From Palsa-506 sp963786975 (lineage in GTDB: Bacteria; Actinomycetota; Actinomycetes; Streptosporangiales; Streptosporangiaceae): DNA of 64,000 nucleotides. This document shows positions 40,128 to 49,503 of this stretch, piece by piece (the first letter of the stretch is position 1; each line of letters opens with the position of its first letter). The position numbers and the translations under genes were made by a program. Location of the stretch: assembly GCA_963786975.1 (NCBI GenBank), contig CAWBBE010000012.1:124001-188000 (forward strand), in the 5' to 3' direction. The notes under the pieces are model-generated. The model was not told the DNA's origin. It ran no database searches and worked only from the letters and a program-made list of their open reading frames with translations.

Positions 40128-41519
40128 ATGCAGGTGCACGATTCCCTGATCGAGCTGATGGGGAACACCCCGCTGGTCAGGCTGCGTAAGGTGACCCGCG
40201 GGCTGGGCAGCGCCGGCCAGGCTCCGGACGTGCTGGCCAAGGTCGAGTACTTCAACCCCGGCGGCTCGGTCAAGGACCGGATCGCGCTGCGGATGGTGCT
40301 GGCGGCCGAGGCCAGCGGCGCGCTCCGGCCGGCCGGCACGATCGTCGAGCCGACCTCCGGCAACACCGGAATAGGCCTGGCCATCGTCGCCGCGGAACGG
40401 GGCTACCGGTGCCTGTTCGTCTGCCCGGACAAGGTGGGCCAGGACAAGATCGGCGTGCTGCGCGCCTACGGGGCGGAGGTGGTGGTCTGCCCGACGACCG
40501 TCTCGCCGGATCACCCGGACTCCTATTACTCGGTGTCGGACCGGCTGGCCGCTGAGACCCCCGGCGGCTGGAAGCCAGATCAGTACGCGAACCCGGAGAA
40601 CCCGGCCTCGCACTATCACTCCACCGGCCCGGAGATCTGGGCGCAGACCGACGGCAAGGTCACCCATTTCGTGGCCGGCATCGGCACCGGCGGCACCATA
40701 TCCGGCGCCGGCCGGTACCTGAAGGAAGTGTCCGGCGGCCAGGTGCAGGTGATCGGCGCCGACCCCGAGGGGTCGGTGTACTCCGGCGGATCCGGCCGGC
40801 CTTACCTGGTCGAGGGGGTCGGCGAGGACATCTGGCCGAAGACTTACGACAAGGCCATCTGCGATCAGGTCATCGCGGTCAGCGACGCCCACTCATTCCA
40901 GATGACGCGCCGGCTGGCCCGCGAGGAGGCGCTGCTCACCGGGGGCTCCTGCGGGCTGGCGGTGGTGGCCGCGCTGCGGGTGGCCGCGACGGCATCGCCG
41001 GCTGACGTGATCGTGGTGCTGCTGCCGGATGGCGGCCGCGGCTACCTGTCAAAGATCTTCAACGACGAGTGGATGGCCGACTACGGGTTCCTCTCCTCCG
41101 AGACGGCCGAGCCGCGAATCGAGGACGTGCTGGCCAGGAAGCAGAGCGGGCTGCCCGAGTTCGTGCACGCGCACCCGGACGAGACGGTCCGGGTGGCGAT
41201 CGGGACCCTGCGTGAGTACAACGTCTCGCAGCTTCCGGTGATGAAGCAGGAGCCGCCGGTGATGGCCGCCGAGGTGACCGGCTCGATCGTGGAGCGTGAC
41301 CTGCTCGACGCGCTGCTGTCCGGCCGGGCCCGGCCGGAGGACCCGCTCGGCGACCACATGTCGGCGCCGCTGCCGATGGTCGGCTCCGGCGAGCCGGTCA
41401 GCTCGGCGGTCGCGGCCATGGAGAAGGCCGGGGCGGCCGTGGTGCTCGTGGACGGCAAGCCCGCCGCGATGATCACCAGGCAGGACGTGCTGACCTTCCT
41501 GTCCGCCGGCGGCGGCTGA
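40128..41519 (+). CDS. cbs: Cystathionine beta-synthase
   Basis: 463 residues. PLP domain: LIELMGNTPLVRLRKV, PLP lysine in FNPGGSVKDRIALRM (about 48), VEPTSGNTGIGLA, GIGTGGTISGAGRYLK, LTGGSCGLAVVAAL. C-terminal Bateman module of two CBS motifs (VRVAIGTLREYNVSQLPVM; VSSAVAAMEKAGAAVVLVDGKPAAMITRQDVLTFL). Combines serine with homocysteine to cystathionine. ATG at 40128 with aaggtgg. A diverged copy of its last 51 bp follows. The downstream cystathionine gamma-synthase-like gene indicates a transsulfuration unit. Confidence 0.93.
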   Translation: MQVHDSLIELMGNTPLVRLRKVTRGLGSAGQAPDVLAKVEYFNPGGSVKDRIALRMVLAAEASGALRPAGTIVEPTSGNTGIGLAIVAAERGYRCLFVCPDKVGQDKIGVLRAYGAEVVVCPTTVSPDHPDSYYSVSDRLAAETPGGWKPDQYANPENPASHYHSTGPEIWAQTDGKVTHFVAGIGTGGTISGAGRYLKEVSGGQVQVIGADPEGSVYSGGSGRPYLVEGVGEDIWPKTYDKAICDQVIAVSDAHSFQMTRRLAREEALLTGGSCGLAVVAALRVAATASPADVIVVLLPDGGRGYLSKIFNDEWMADYGFLSSETAEPRIEDVLARKQSGLPEFVHAHPDETVRVAIGTLREYNVSQLPVMKQEPPVMAAEVTGSIVERDLLDALLSGRARPEDPLGDHMSAPLPMVGSGEPVSSAVAAMEKAGAAVVLVDGKPAAMITRQDVLTFLSAGGG

Positions 41520-41544
41520 CGGCGGCCGGGCAGCCAGCCCGGGA

Positions 41545-41595
41545 ATGATCACCGGGCCGGATGTGCTGACATTCCTGTCCGCGGGCACCGGCTGA
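41545..41595 (+). pseudogene. Diverged duplicate of the cbs 3' terminus
   Basis: Bases 41545-41595 align without gaps to the last 51 bp of cbs (41469-41519), including the stop: MITGPDVLTFLSAGTG versus MITRQDVLTFLSAGGG. Seven of 51 positions differ, several in third codon positions. It has no start or body of its own, so it is a remnant of a tail duplication or of a second cbs copy. Confidence 0.85.
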
Positions 41596-41727
41596 CGGCC
41601 TAAGGTTGGCGGGTCGCCGGGCCGCCGGGCCCGGGCGCAGGCCGCCCGGGACCGGCGGAGCCGCGGCATGACGGTCCCGGGCGCGTTGCCCGGGGACAGG
41701 CATATACCTAGGCAAAGTGACGACGCC

Positions 41728-42930
41728 ATGCACACGCAGCAGACGGACGGATTCGAGACCCTGGCGATTCACGCCGGGCAGGACCCCGACGCGGTGACCG
41801 GGGCGGTGATCCCGCCGATCTACCAGGTGTCCACCTACAAGCAGGACGGGGTGGGCGGGCTGCGCGGCAGCGGCCTCGGCGCCGGCGGCGGATCCGGCCC
41901 GGCCCGCTGGGTCGAGGGCTATGAGTACTCCAGGACGGCCAACCCGACCCGGGGCGCCCTGGAAGAATGCCTGGCCGCGCTGGAAGGCGGGACCCGCGCG
42001 CTGGCGTTCGCCTCCGGGATGGCGGCCGAGGACTGCCTGCTCCGCACCGTGCTCCGGCCGGGGGATCATGTGCTCATCCCGCATGACGCCTACGGGGGGA
42101 CGTACCGCCTGTTCGACAAGGTTTTCCAGTCGTGGGGGGTCAGTTACCAGCCAGTCCCGGTTTCCGACGAGGAATCCGTTTCAACTGCCCTGCGGGAGAA
42201 GCCCGCGCAGGTGGTATGGCTTGAGACGCCGACCAACCCGCTGCTGTCGATCGCGGACATCAGCGCCATCGCCGCGATCGCGCATGCCCGCGGCGCGCTG
42301 CTGGTGGTGGACAGCACATTCGCGTCGCCGTACCTGCAGCAGCCGCTGGCGCTCGGCGCCGACGTCGTCGTGCACTCGACCACCAAGTACATCGGCGGGC
42401 ACTCGGACGTCGTCGGCGGCGCGCTGGTGGTGGCCGACGCCGGCCTGGGAGAGCGGCTCGCCTTCCTGCAGAACGCGACCGGATCCGCGGGCGGGCCGTT
42501 TGACGCCTGGCTGACGCTGCGCGGAGTCCGGACTCTCGGCGTCCGGATGGACCGGCACTGCCAGAACGCGGCCAGGATCGCCGACATGCTCGCCAGCCAT
42601 CCGGCGGTCGCCGAGGTGTTCTACCCGGGCCTGGCGTCGCATCCCGGCCATGAGACAGCGGCCAAGCAGATGCGCGGGTTCGGCGGGATCGTGTCGATGC
42701 GGGTACGTGGCGGCGAGGCGGCGGCGCTGGCGGTCTGCGGCCGGACCCGCCTGTTCACGCTGGGCGAGTCACTCGGCGGGGTGGAGTCGCTGATCGAGCA
42801 TCCGGGCCGGATGACGCATTCGTCGGTGGCCGGCTCGGAGCTGGAGGTCCCGGCTGACCTGGTCCGGCTCTCCGTCGGCATCGAGAGCGGCGACGACCTG
42901 CTGGAAGACCTCCGCGCCGCGCTCGGCTGA
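41728..42930 (+). CDS. metB: Cystathionine gamma-synthase/lyase family protein
   Basis: 400 residues, Cys/Met-metabolism PLP family. FETLAIHAGQDPDAVTGAVIPPIYQVSTYKQDGVGG at the N-terminus, YEYSRTANPTR, FASGMAAEDCLLR, the PLP lysine in VVHSTTKYIGGHSDVVGGAL (about 219), LGESLGGVESLIEHP and LVRLSVGIE. The IYQVSTYKQ and GGHSD blocks fit cystathionine gamma-synthase or lyase. The reaction direction (toward or away from methionine) is not certain. A Gly/Ser-rich insertion of about 15 residues (GSGLGAGGGSG) near residue 50 is unusual. ATG at 41728; an upstream in-frame ATG at 41668 seems too far. Confidence 0.9.
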   Translation: MHTQQTDGFETLAIHAGQDPDAVTGAVIPPIYQVSTYKQDGVGGLRGSGLGAGGGSGPARWVEGYEYSRTANPTRGALEECLAALEGGTRALAFASGMAAEDCLLRTVLRPGDHVLIPHDAYGGTYRLFDKVFQSWGVSYQPVPVSDEESVSTALREKPAQVVWLETPTNPLLSIADISAIAAIAHARGALLVVDSTFASPYLQQPLALGADVVVHSTTKYIGGHSDVVGGALVVADAGLGERLAFLQNATGSAGGPFDAWLTLRGVRTLGVRMDRHCQNAARIADMLASHPAVAEVFYPGLASHPGHETAAKQMRGFGGIVSMRVRGGEAAALAVCGRTRLFTLGESLGGVESLIEHPGRMTHSSVAGSELEVPADLVRLSVGIESGDDLLEDLRAALG

Positions 42931-42979
42931 AGCCGGCCCGCCGGTTAGCGCGAGGACCGGACCGCGCCAGGCGGGGTGT

Positions 42980-43558
42980 TCAGGTGTTCCAGATCATCAG
43001 GATCAGGATCACCAGGTAGATCAGGGCGACCACGCCGCCCATCGTGGCGATCCGGCCGCGCTCGACGCTGGCGACATGCACCGCGGGGGCACCGGGGCTT
43101 CCGGGCAGGTTGGCTGCGGCCGGCTCGGCGTCCCTGGCTGCCTCGGCATCAGTCGCATGTTCCTCGGCGGACACCGGCACGACCTCCGCGGCGGCCGGGG
43201 CGGTGCCAGCGGCCGGCGCCTCGGCCGCCGCGGCCAGCTGGATCGCCGCCACGGCGCGGCGCTGGTCCCGCATGATCAGCACCAGTAGCACCAGCGCTAC
43301 CACGAAGAGCGTCATGGAAACGGTCAGCCACGGGTGCGAGAAGTCCTTGTTCTGCTGCGCGGAGACCAGGCCGAAGACCAGCACGCCGAGCGACAGCAGC
43401 GCGTAGATCCTGGTAGTCCGGTAAAGGTAGCCGACCACGGTCTGGTTGCGGGCCCTGATGTACCGGGGGGTCGAGGAAATCGCCACCGTTACCGGGCCGA
43501 GCGCGAAGATCGCAAAGGCGATGTGCAGCCAGAGCACGAGCCGGTCAGTGAACGACAT
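42980..43558 (-). CDS. Membrane protein, DUF2269-like
   Basis: 192 residues, about four hydrophobic helices: LVLWLHIAFAIFALGPVTVA, YALLSLGVLVFGLV, LTVSMTLFVVALVLLVLIM and a final GGVVALIYLVILILMIW. A ~65-residue Ala/Glu/Pro-rich loop precedes the last helix. The early histidine in the first helix and the short layout recall DUF2269-type proteins; the assignment is tentative. Function unknown. Confidence 0.78.
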   Translation of the reverse strand: MSFTDRLVLWLHIAFAIFALGPVTVAISSTPRYIRARNQTVVGYLYRTTRIYALLSLGVLVFGLVSAQQNKDFSHPWLTVSMTLFVVALVLLVLIMRDQRRAVAAIQLAAAAEAPAAGTAPAAAEVVPVSAEEHATDAEAARDAEPAAANLPGSPGAPAVHVASVERGRIATMGGVVALIYLVILILMIWNT

Positions 43559-43662
43559 GGGCCGATCCTAGGGCCAGCCGGCCAGGCGCAGGCGGCGACC
43601 TGCCGGGAACCGCCGCGCTGGCCGGCCGCTCTCGCGCCGGGCCCGGCCAGCGGCTCCGCTGA

Positions 43663-45622
43663 CTACCGGCGGCTCTCCCGCCGGGCCCGCAGGAAGTCCC
43701 TGACCACGTACTCGCCGAGGCTGTCGGCCATCGCCCGCAGCACCCGGCCGCCGTTACGCCTGGCCACCTCCTCGACGAAGGCGGTCAGCCGCTCGTCCTC
43801 GGCCAGCATGAAGACGTTCAGGGTGGCCCGCCGCCTGGTCATCTTGTCCACCTCGGCCAGGGTGAGCTCGATGGTCTCCGGCGACGGCGGCCAGTCGAAC
43901 CAGGACTGGCCGTCCCGCCGCAGGTGCGCGGTCGGCTCGCCGTCGGTCACGATCAGCACCACCGGGTTGTGCTCCGGGCGCCGGTCCAGGTACCGCCCGG
44001 CCAGCACCAGCGCATGGTGCAGGTTGGTGCCCTGGACCATGTCCCAGCCCAGCCCGGCGAGATCGGTCTCGCGTAGTTCGCGCGCGTAGTTGGAGAAACC
44101 GATGACCTGGATCGAGTCCTGCGGGTACCTGGTGCGGACCAGCGCATGCAGCGCGAGCGCCGTCTGCTTGGCTGCGCTCCAGGTGCCGCGCAGCGCCATC
44201 GAGTAGGACAAGTCGACCAGCAGGCAGATGGCCGCCGCCGCCCGCCGCTCGGTCTCGCCGACCTCGAAGTCCTGCACCGACAGCCGCACCGGCGGGCCGC
44301 CGGCCACCCCGCCGCGGAGCAGCGCGTTGCGCACCGTCGCCGCCGTGTCGATCGCCTGCTCGTCGCCGAAGTGCCACTGCCGGGTGCTGCCGGTAACCTC
44401 GCCGGCCTGCCCGGCATCGTGCTGATCATGATCCCCGTGACCGCCCTCGGGCAGGTCAGCGAAGACGCGGCGGAGCGCGGTCTCGCCCAGCCGCCGCACC
44501 GCCTTCGGCGTCAGCTCCAGCTTCCCGTCGGACCGCTCCAGGTAGCCCTGCCGCTCAAGCTCCCGCTCGATCTGCCGGAGTGCCTCCATGTCGTCGACCG
44601 CCTGCCGGCCGAGCGCGCGCCTGACCGCCTCCTCGTCCACGTCGTCCAGCCGCGCGCCGGGGTAGTCCTGCCGCAGCGCGTCCTCGAGCTCAGCCAGATC
44701 GGCGAGCTCGGCAAGCGCCGTGGTCGCGTCGCCGAGGCCGAGCGGTTCCTGGCCGCTCATCTGGTCGCCCGGCCAGCCATCGAAATCCAGAATCCGGCCG
44801 CCGGGACCGCAGCGCGTCGGCCAGCCTGGCCATCTCGGCGGCCAGGCCCGCGTCCTCCAGGGTCTGCGACATCAGCCCGGACAGTTCCTCGCGCTGCTCG
44901 TCGGTCAGCGAGCCGAGCAGCCGCTGCGCCGCCGACATCCGGCGGACCAGCGAGTCGACGAGCTGCTCCAGATTTTCCGGCTGGCCCGGGAACATCTCGC
45001 CGAACTCCGCCATGAAGTCGTCGAAGTCCCGCTGAGTATGAGTCCCCTGGGCGTCCGCGTCGAGCATCTCGTTGAGCGCGGCCATCATGTCCTTGACCCG
45101 CTGCATCGCCTCGGGATCCGGCTCCTGCAGGGTCTGCTTCATGCCGCGGAACTGGCTGTCGAGCACCTCCCGGCGGAGCAGGCCCTTCAGTTTCTCGAAG
45201 GTCTCCCTGGCCGTCGGCGAGCGCCAGTCGTAGTCGGCCAGCTCGCGGATAGCCTGCGACACGTCGGCCGGCAGCGTGTCTAGCTCGTGCTCGCGCAGCC
45301 TGGCCTCGTCACTGGGATCCGGGAACAGCTCGGCGCGCTCCTGGCCAATCGCCGTATCGAGCAGCGCCCGCGCCTGCTCCAGGATGCCGTCAAGGCGGCC
45401 GGAGTCCCGGATCTCGCGCTGCCGCTCGCGGACCCGCCGGAGCAGGTCGTCGAGTCCCTGATGCCCGGACATCCCGCGGCGCAGCAGATCCCGCAGCGCG
45501 CTGGCCGGATCCGACCCGTCCAGCACCGATTCGCCCAGCGCGTCCGCCGCACCGCGGACGTCGTAGGGCGGCTCCAGCGGGTCGGGGCCGTCGTGATACT
45601 GGCCGTACCGGTAACCGCTCAC
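43663..45622 (-). CDS. VWA-domain protein, partner of the MoxR-like ATPase (one apparent +1 frameshift)
   Basis: The N-terminal ~270 residues (MSGYRYGQYHDGPDPLEPPYD, helical charged region with DLLRRGMSGHQGLDDLLRRVRERQ) and C-terminal ~365 residues lie in two frames that join near 44,803 if one base is removed (gat-t-ctggatttc). The C-terminal part carries a von Willebrand A domain with MIDAS residues LLVDLSYSMALRG, GTNLHHAL and VTDGEPTAH. Such proteins work with AAA+ ATPases in metal insertion or complex remodelling. It is directly downstream of that ATPase gene (33 bp), as in many actinomycetes. The target is unknown; no link to Mg-chelatase is implied. Confidence 0.85.
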
Positions 45623-45655
45623 GACTGCTCCCTGGCTTCCTGGCTCTCTTGCCGC

Positions 45656-47122
45656 CTAGGTGCGGTAGACGGCGCCGCCGTCAATGGTGTCCTTGGACAG
45701 CCGCCGCATCAGGTACAGGCCTTCCAGCGCGAACTCGACGGCGGCCGCGGCCTCCCCGAACGACTCGCCGCCGTCCATGCCGAGCCGCTCCATGATCTTC
45801 GCCAGCCCGGGAACCTCGCCGATCCGGCGCAGCAGGTCGGGCGCCGGAGTCAGGTCGCCGGACTCCACGCTGCCACCCTCCTCGAACCTGGCGAGCACGC
45901 CGGACAGGTCGGCGCTGCCGAGCGTGCCGCGGAAGGTCTCGGCGATGGCCCGGCGCAGCAGGTGCTCAAGCACCTCCTGCTCACGGCCTTCCTCGCTGAC
46001 CTCGAACTCGACCTTGCCGCGCAGCGTGCTCACGATCGACGACAGGTCGCACACCCTGGCCACCGGCTGCGCCTCGCCGCTGATCGCGGCCCGCCGGACG
46101 GCCGAGGCGGCGACCGCCTCGGCCGCGGCGATCGCGAACCGGGCCGAGACCCCGGACCGGGCATCCACCGCCGGCGACGCCCGGACCAGCCGGGTGAACC
46201 GGGCGATTACCTGCACCAGGTGCGCGGGCAGTACCGCGCCGGGCTCCTCGCCGTCCCAGGCGAGCCTGGATTCCTGCTCGATCAGGGCCAGCTCGGCGGC
46301 CAGTGACGTCGGGTAGTGGGTGCGGATCTCGGCGCCGAACCGGTCCTTCAGCGGGGTGATGATCCGTCCCCTGTTGGTGTAGTCCTCGGGGTTCGCGCTG
46401 GCCACCAGCACCAGGTCCAGCGGCAGCCGGAGCGCGTAGCCGCGGACCCCGATGTCGCGCTCCTCCAGCACGTTGAGCAGCGCCACCTGGATCCGCTCGG
46501 CCAGGTCCGGCAGCTCGTTCAGGCAGAACACGCCCCGGTTGGTCCGCGGCACCAGGCCGAAGTGAATGGTCTCCGGGTCGCCGAGCGTGCGGCCCTCGGC
46601 GACCTTGACCGGGTCGATATCGCCGATCAGGTCACCGACGCTGGTGTCCGGCGTGGCGAGCTTCTCGCCGTACCGGTCACTGCGGTGCCGCCAGCTGATC
46701 TCCATGCCGTCGCCTTCGGCGGCGGCCAGCCGGCGGCACCGGGCGCAGACCGGGGCATAGGGATGGTCGTTGATCTCGCAGCCGGCCACCGTCGGCGTCC
46801 ACTCATCCAGCAGCCCGGTCAGCGTCCTGATCAGGCGCGTCTTGCCCTGGCCGCGTTCGCCGAGCAGGATCACGTCGTGCCCGGCCAGCAGCGAGCGCTC
46901 CAGCTGCGGCAGCACGGTCTGGCCGAATCCGATGATGCCGGGGAAGGGATCCTCGCCTGCCCGCAGCCTGGCTAGTAGGTTCTGCCGTATCTCCTGCTTG
47001 ACGGTGCGGAGCTTATGCTCACCGGCACGCAGCTGCGCCAGCGTCGAGATTGCCGGCGGGGCTGACCGATCCGGCCCGCCAGGCAGGGTGACTGGTGACT
47101 GGGATTCGTTCTTCGGGTCCAC
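45656..47122 (-). CDS. AAA+ ATPase, Mg-chelatase/MoxR type
   Basis: 488 residues. Walker A LLGERGQGKTRLIRTL (about 88), a Cys cluster CEINDHPYAPVCARCRRL, Walker B RGVFCLNELPDLAERIQVALLNVLEERDI, sensor-1 VLVASANPEDYTNRGRIITPLKDRFGAEI and the lid domain with SGVSARFAIAAAEA. The SANPEDYTNRG segment is typical of MoxR/ChlI ATPases. GTG at 47122; the ribosome site is poor, so it may be leaderless. First gene of a two-gene unit with the VWA protein. Confidence 0.92.
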   Translation of the reverse strand: MDPKNESQSPVTLPGGPDRSAPPAISTLAQLRAGEHKLRTVKQEIRQNLLARLRAGEDPFPGIIGFGQTVLPQLERSLLAGHDVILLGERGQGKTRLIRTLTGLLDEWTPTVAGCEINDHPYAPVCARCRRLAAAEGDGMEISWRHRSDRYGEKLATPDTSVGDLIGDIDPVKVAEGRTLGDPETIHFGLVPRTNRGVFCLNELPDLAERIQVALLNVLEERDIGVRGYALRLPLDLVLVASANPEDYTNRGRIITPLKDRFGAEIRTHYPTSLAAELALIEQESRLAWDGEEPGAVLPAHLVQVIARFTRLVRASPAVDARSGVSARFAIAAAEAVAASAVRRAAISGEAQPVARVCDLSSIVSTLRGKVEFEVSEEGREQEVLEHLLRRAIAETFRGTLGSADLSGVLARFEEGGSVESGDLTPAPDLLRRIGEVPGLAKIMERLGMDGGESFGEAAAAVEFALEGLYLMRRLSKDTIDGGAVYRT

Positions 47123-47174
47123 CGTTCGACACTATGTGCTCGTTGGCGCAACGCGCACCTTTGGGAGGCTGGCC

Positions 47175-48137
47175 GTGGACACTGCCCGACCGGTCCTCGC
47201 GGTCGACATCGGCGGCACGAAGCTGGCCGCCGGGGTGATCGAGCCGGGCGGCAGGCTGGTCGCCTGGGAGCAGACGCCGACCCGCCGGGACCTGGATGGC
47301 GAGCAGCTGTGGCGCACCCTGGACGCGCTGATCACCAGGGTGCTCGAAGGCGCCAAGGTCAGTCCGGGGGCGGCGGAGCTGGCCGGCGCCGGGTGCGGCT
47401 GCGGCGGCCCGATGGAGTGGCCGGCCGGCCGGGTTTCCCCGCTGAACATCCCGGCCTGGCGTAACTTCCCGCTGCGCGACCGGCTGGCGGAGCGGTTCGC
47501 CGGGATCCCGGTCCGGGTGCACAATGACGCGATCTGCCTGGCGGCCGGCGAGCACTGGCGCGGCGCCGGGCGCGGCAGCCGCAACATGCTCGGCATGGTG
47601 GTGTCCACTGGCGTGGGCGGCGGCCTGATCCTGGAGGACAGGCTGATCGAGGGCGCCTCGGGCAACGCCGGGCACATCGGCCACGTGGTGGTCTACCCGG
47701 ATGACGGGCCGCCCTGCGTGTGCGGCGGCGTCGGCTGCCTGGAGGCGATCGCGCGCGGGCCGTCCCTGGTGACGTGGGCGCAGCGGCGCGGCTGGCGCCC
47801 CGGGCAGGCCGATGCCACGGCCAAGGATCTCGCCGCCGACGGTGCCGCCGGCCATCAGGTCGGCGTGGCCGCGATGCGGCGCGCGGGCAAGGCACTCGGC
47901 ATCGCCATTGCCTCCGCGATGTACCTGTGCGACCTCGAGGTGGTCTCGGTCGGCGGCGGGCTCTCCCAGGCGGGCGTGCTGCTCTTCGATCCGCTGCAGG
48001 AGGCGCTGCTCGCACATACGAAGATGGCGTTCACCAGGCAGGTCCGGGTGGTGCCCGCCGAGCTGGGTCACGGCGCCGGCCTGGTCGGGGCCGCGGCGCT
48101 GATCTTCGCCGCGGACCGTTACTGGTCCGGCGACTGA
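47175..48137 (+). CDS. ROK-family sugar kinase/regulator
   Basis: 320 residues. ATP site VLAVDIGGTKLAAGVIEPGG, PLNIPAWRNFPL, VHNDAICLAAGEHWRGAG, STGVGGGLILEDRLIEG, then GHIGHVVVYPDDGPPCVCGGVGCLEAIA with the ROK zinc-binding cysteines. Lacks an N-terminal HTH, so probably a kinase (glucokinase-like) rather than a repressor. GTG at 47175 with gggagg upstream. Divergent from the AAA+ gene, 52 bp apart. Confidence 0.92.
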   Translation: MDTARPVLAVDIGGTKLAAGVIEPGGRLVAWEQTPTRRDLDGEQLWRTLDALITRVLEGAKVSPGAAELAGAGCGCGGPMEWPAGRVSPLNIPAWRNFPLRDRLAERFAGIPVRVHNDAICLAAGEHWRGAGRGSRNMLGMVVSTGVGGGLILEDRLIEGASGNAGHIGHVVVYPDDGPPCVCGGVGCLEAIARGPSLVTWAQRRGWRPGQADATAKDLAADGAAGHQVGVAAMRRAGKALGIAIASAMYLCDLEVVSVGGGLSQAGVLLFDPLQEALLAHTKMAFTRQVRVVPAELGHGAGLVGAAALIFAADRYWSGD

Positions 48138-48183
48138 TCCCGAGCCGGGTCGCCGGACGCACGCCCGGTGCGAGACTGCAGGC

Positions 48184-49404
48184 ATGACGATGACGTCCTG
48201 GCATGCTGGCTTCGACGACGTGGTCGCGGCCAGGGAGATTCTTCACGGGGTCGTCTCGGCGACGCCGATGCTGCACTCGTGGGTGCTGTCGGAGCGCATC
48301 GGCGGTCCCGTCTACCTCAAGTGCGAGAACCTGCAGCGGACCGGGTCGTTCAAGGCCAGGGGAGCCTACGTGCGGATTTCCCGGCTGACCGACGACGAGC
48401 GCAGCCGCGGGGTAGTGGCCGCCAGCGCGGGCAATCACGCCCAGGGCGTCGCGTTCGCCGCCGCGCTGCTCGGGACCAAGGCCACCGTGGTCATGCCCGA
48501 CGGCGCCCCGCTGCCCAAGATCGCGGCGACCAGGTCCTACGGGGCGGAGATCGTCCTGCACGGCGAGCGGGTGGAGGACGCGCTGGCCCACGCCACCGCC
48601 CTGGCCCGCGACCAGGGGGCCGTCTTCATCCACCCGTATGAGCATCCGGATGTAGTGGCCGGCCAGGGCACCGTCGGCCTGGAGATTGTGGCGCAGTGCC
48701 CGGACGTGCGCACGATAGTGGTCCCGGTCGGCGGCGGCGGCCTGGCGGCCGGCATCACGCTCGCCGCGCACGGCTCGGACCCCTCGATCCGGATCATCGG
48801 AGTTCAGGCCGAGAAGGTCGCGCCGTTTCCCGCGTCGCTCGCGGCCGGCCATCCGGTGCCGGTTGAATCGGCGCCGACGATGGCCGACGGCATCGCCGTC
48901 GCCCGGCCGGGTGAGCTGGCGCTGAACATCCTGGCCGGGCATGCCGCGCAGGTCGTCACGGTCTCCGAGGAGGCCCTTTCCCGGGCGCTGCTGCTCTGCC
49001 TGGAGCGGGCCAAGCAGGTCGTGGAACCAGCCGGCGCGGCGGGTGTCGCGGCCCTGCTCGATGACCCCCGCTCGATCGAGCCGCCGGCCGCGGTCGTGCT
49101 GTCCGGCGGCAATATCGACCCGCTGCTGCTGGCCAAGGTGCTGCGGCACGGCCTGTCCGCGGCCGGCCGCTACCTGACGCTCCGCTGCCGGCTGCCGGAC
49201 CGTCCCGGCGCACTCGCCACCCTGCTCGCCCGGCTGGCCGACCTGGGCGCCAACGTCCTCGACGTGGTGCACGCCCGCTTCACGCCGCATCTGCGGGTGG
49301 ACGAGGTAGAGGTCCAGTTGCAGGTGGAAACCCGCGGCCCGGGACATTGCGACGAGGTGATCGGCCAGCTGCGGAAGTCCGGCTACACGCTCATTTTCGG
49401 CTGA
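48184..49404 (+). CDS. ilvA: Threonine ammonia-lyase with C-terminal ACT domain
   Basis: 406 residues. PLP lysine in LQRTGSFKARGAYVRIS, ASAGNHAQGVAFAAALLG, Gly loop VPVGGGGLAAGITLAA, VVEPAGAAGVAALL and VLSGGNIDPLLLAKVL. The last ~75 residues (LRCRLPDRPGALATLLARLADLGANVLDVVHARF) form one ACT domain, as in the shorter allosteric threonine dehydratases. Converts threonine to 2-oxobutyrate, the first step to isoleucine or a catabolic reaction. Paralogue without ACT at 23592. Confidence 0.93.
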   Translation: MTMTSWHAGFDDVVAAREILHGVVSATPMLHSWVLSERIGGPVYLKCENLQRTGSFKARGAYVRISRLTDDERSRGVVAASAGNHAQGVAFAAALLGTKATVVMPDGAPLPKIAATRSYGAEIVLHGERVEDALAHATALARDQGAVFIHPYEHPDVVAGQGTVGLEIVAQCPDVRTIVVPVGGGGLAAGITLAAHGSDPSIRIIGVQAEKVAPFPASLAAGHPVPVESAPTMADGIAVARPGELALNILAGHAAQVVTVSEEALSRALLLCLERAKQVVEPAGAAGVAALLDDPRSIEPPAAVVLSGGNIDPLLLAKVLRHGLSAAGRYLTLRCRLPDRPGALATLLARLADLGANVLDVVHARFTPHLRVDEVEVQLQVETRGPGHCDEVIGQLRKSGYTLIFG

Positions 49405-49415
49405 CCGGCACCCCA

Positions 49416-49435
49416 GTTCACCGGCCGGCGTGAAC
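49416..49435. terminator. Possible small bidirectional hairpin between ilvA and hppD
   Basis: gttcac-cggccggc-gtgaac gives a 6-bp stem with a GC loop between two convergent genes. There is no U tract. It is weak evidence for termination. Confidence 0.3.
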
Positions 49436-49503
49436 CGGACAGAACCTAACCGCTAAGAGTCAACTGGTGACGGGGCGGAATACCGCGGCGGGCGGCGGTG
49501 CGG

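Noticed and set aside
38658..40892. Thiolase gene extended to 744 codons
   Set aside because: Family similarity starts exactly at the ATG at 39881, which has a ribosome site; the upstream part is antisense to cbs.
43663..47122. Magnesium chelatase for chlorophyll-type synthesis
   Set aside because: The MoxR/VWA pair resembles chelatase subunits, but no BchH-like subunit or pigment genes are present.
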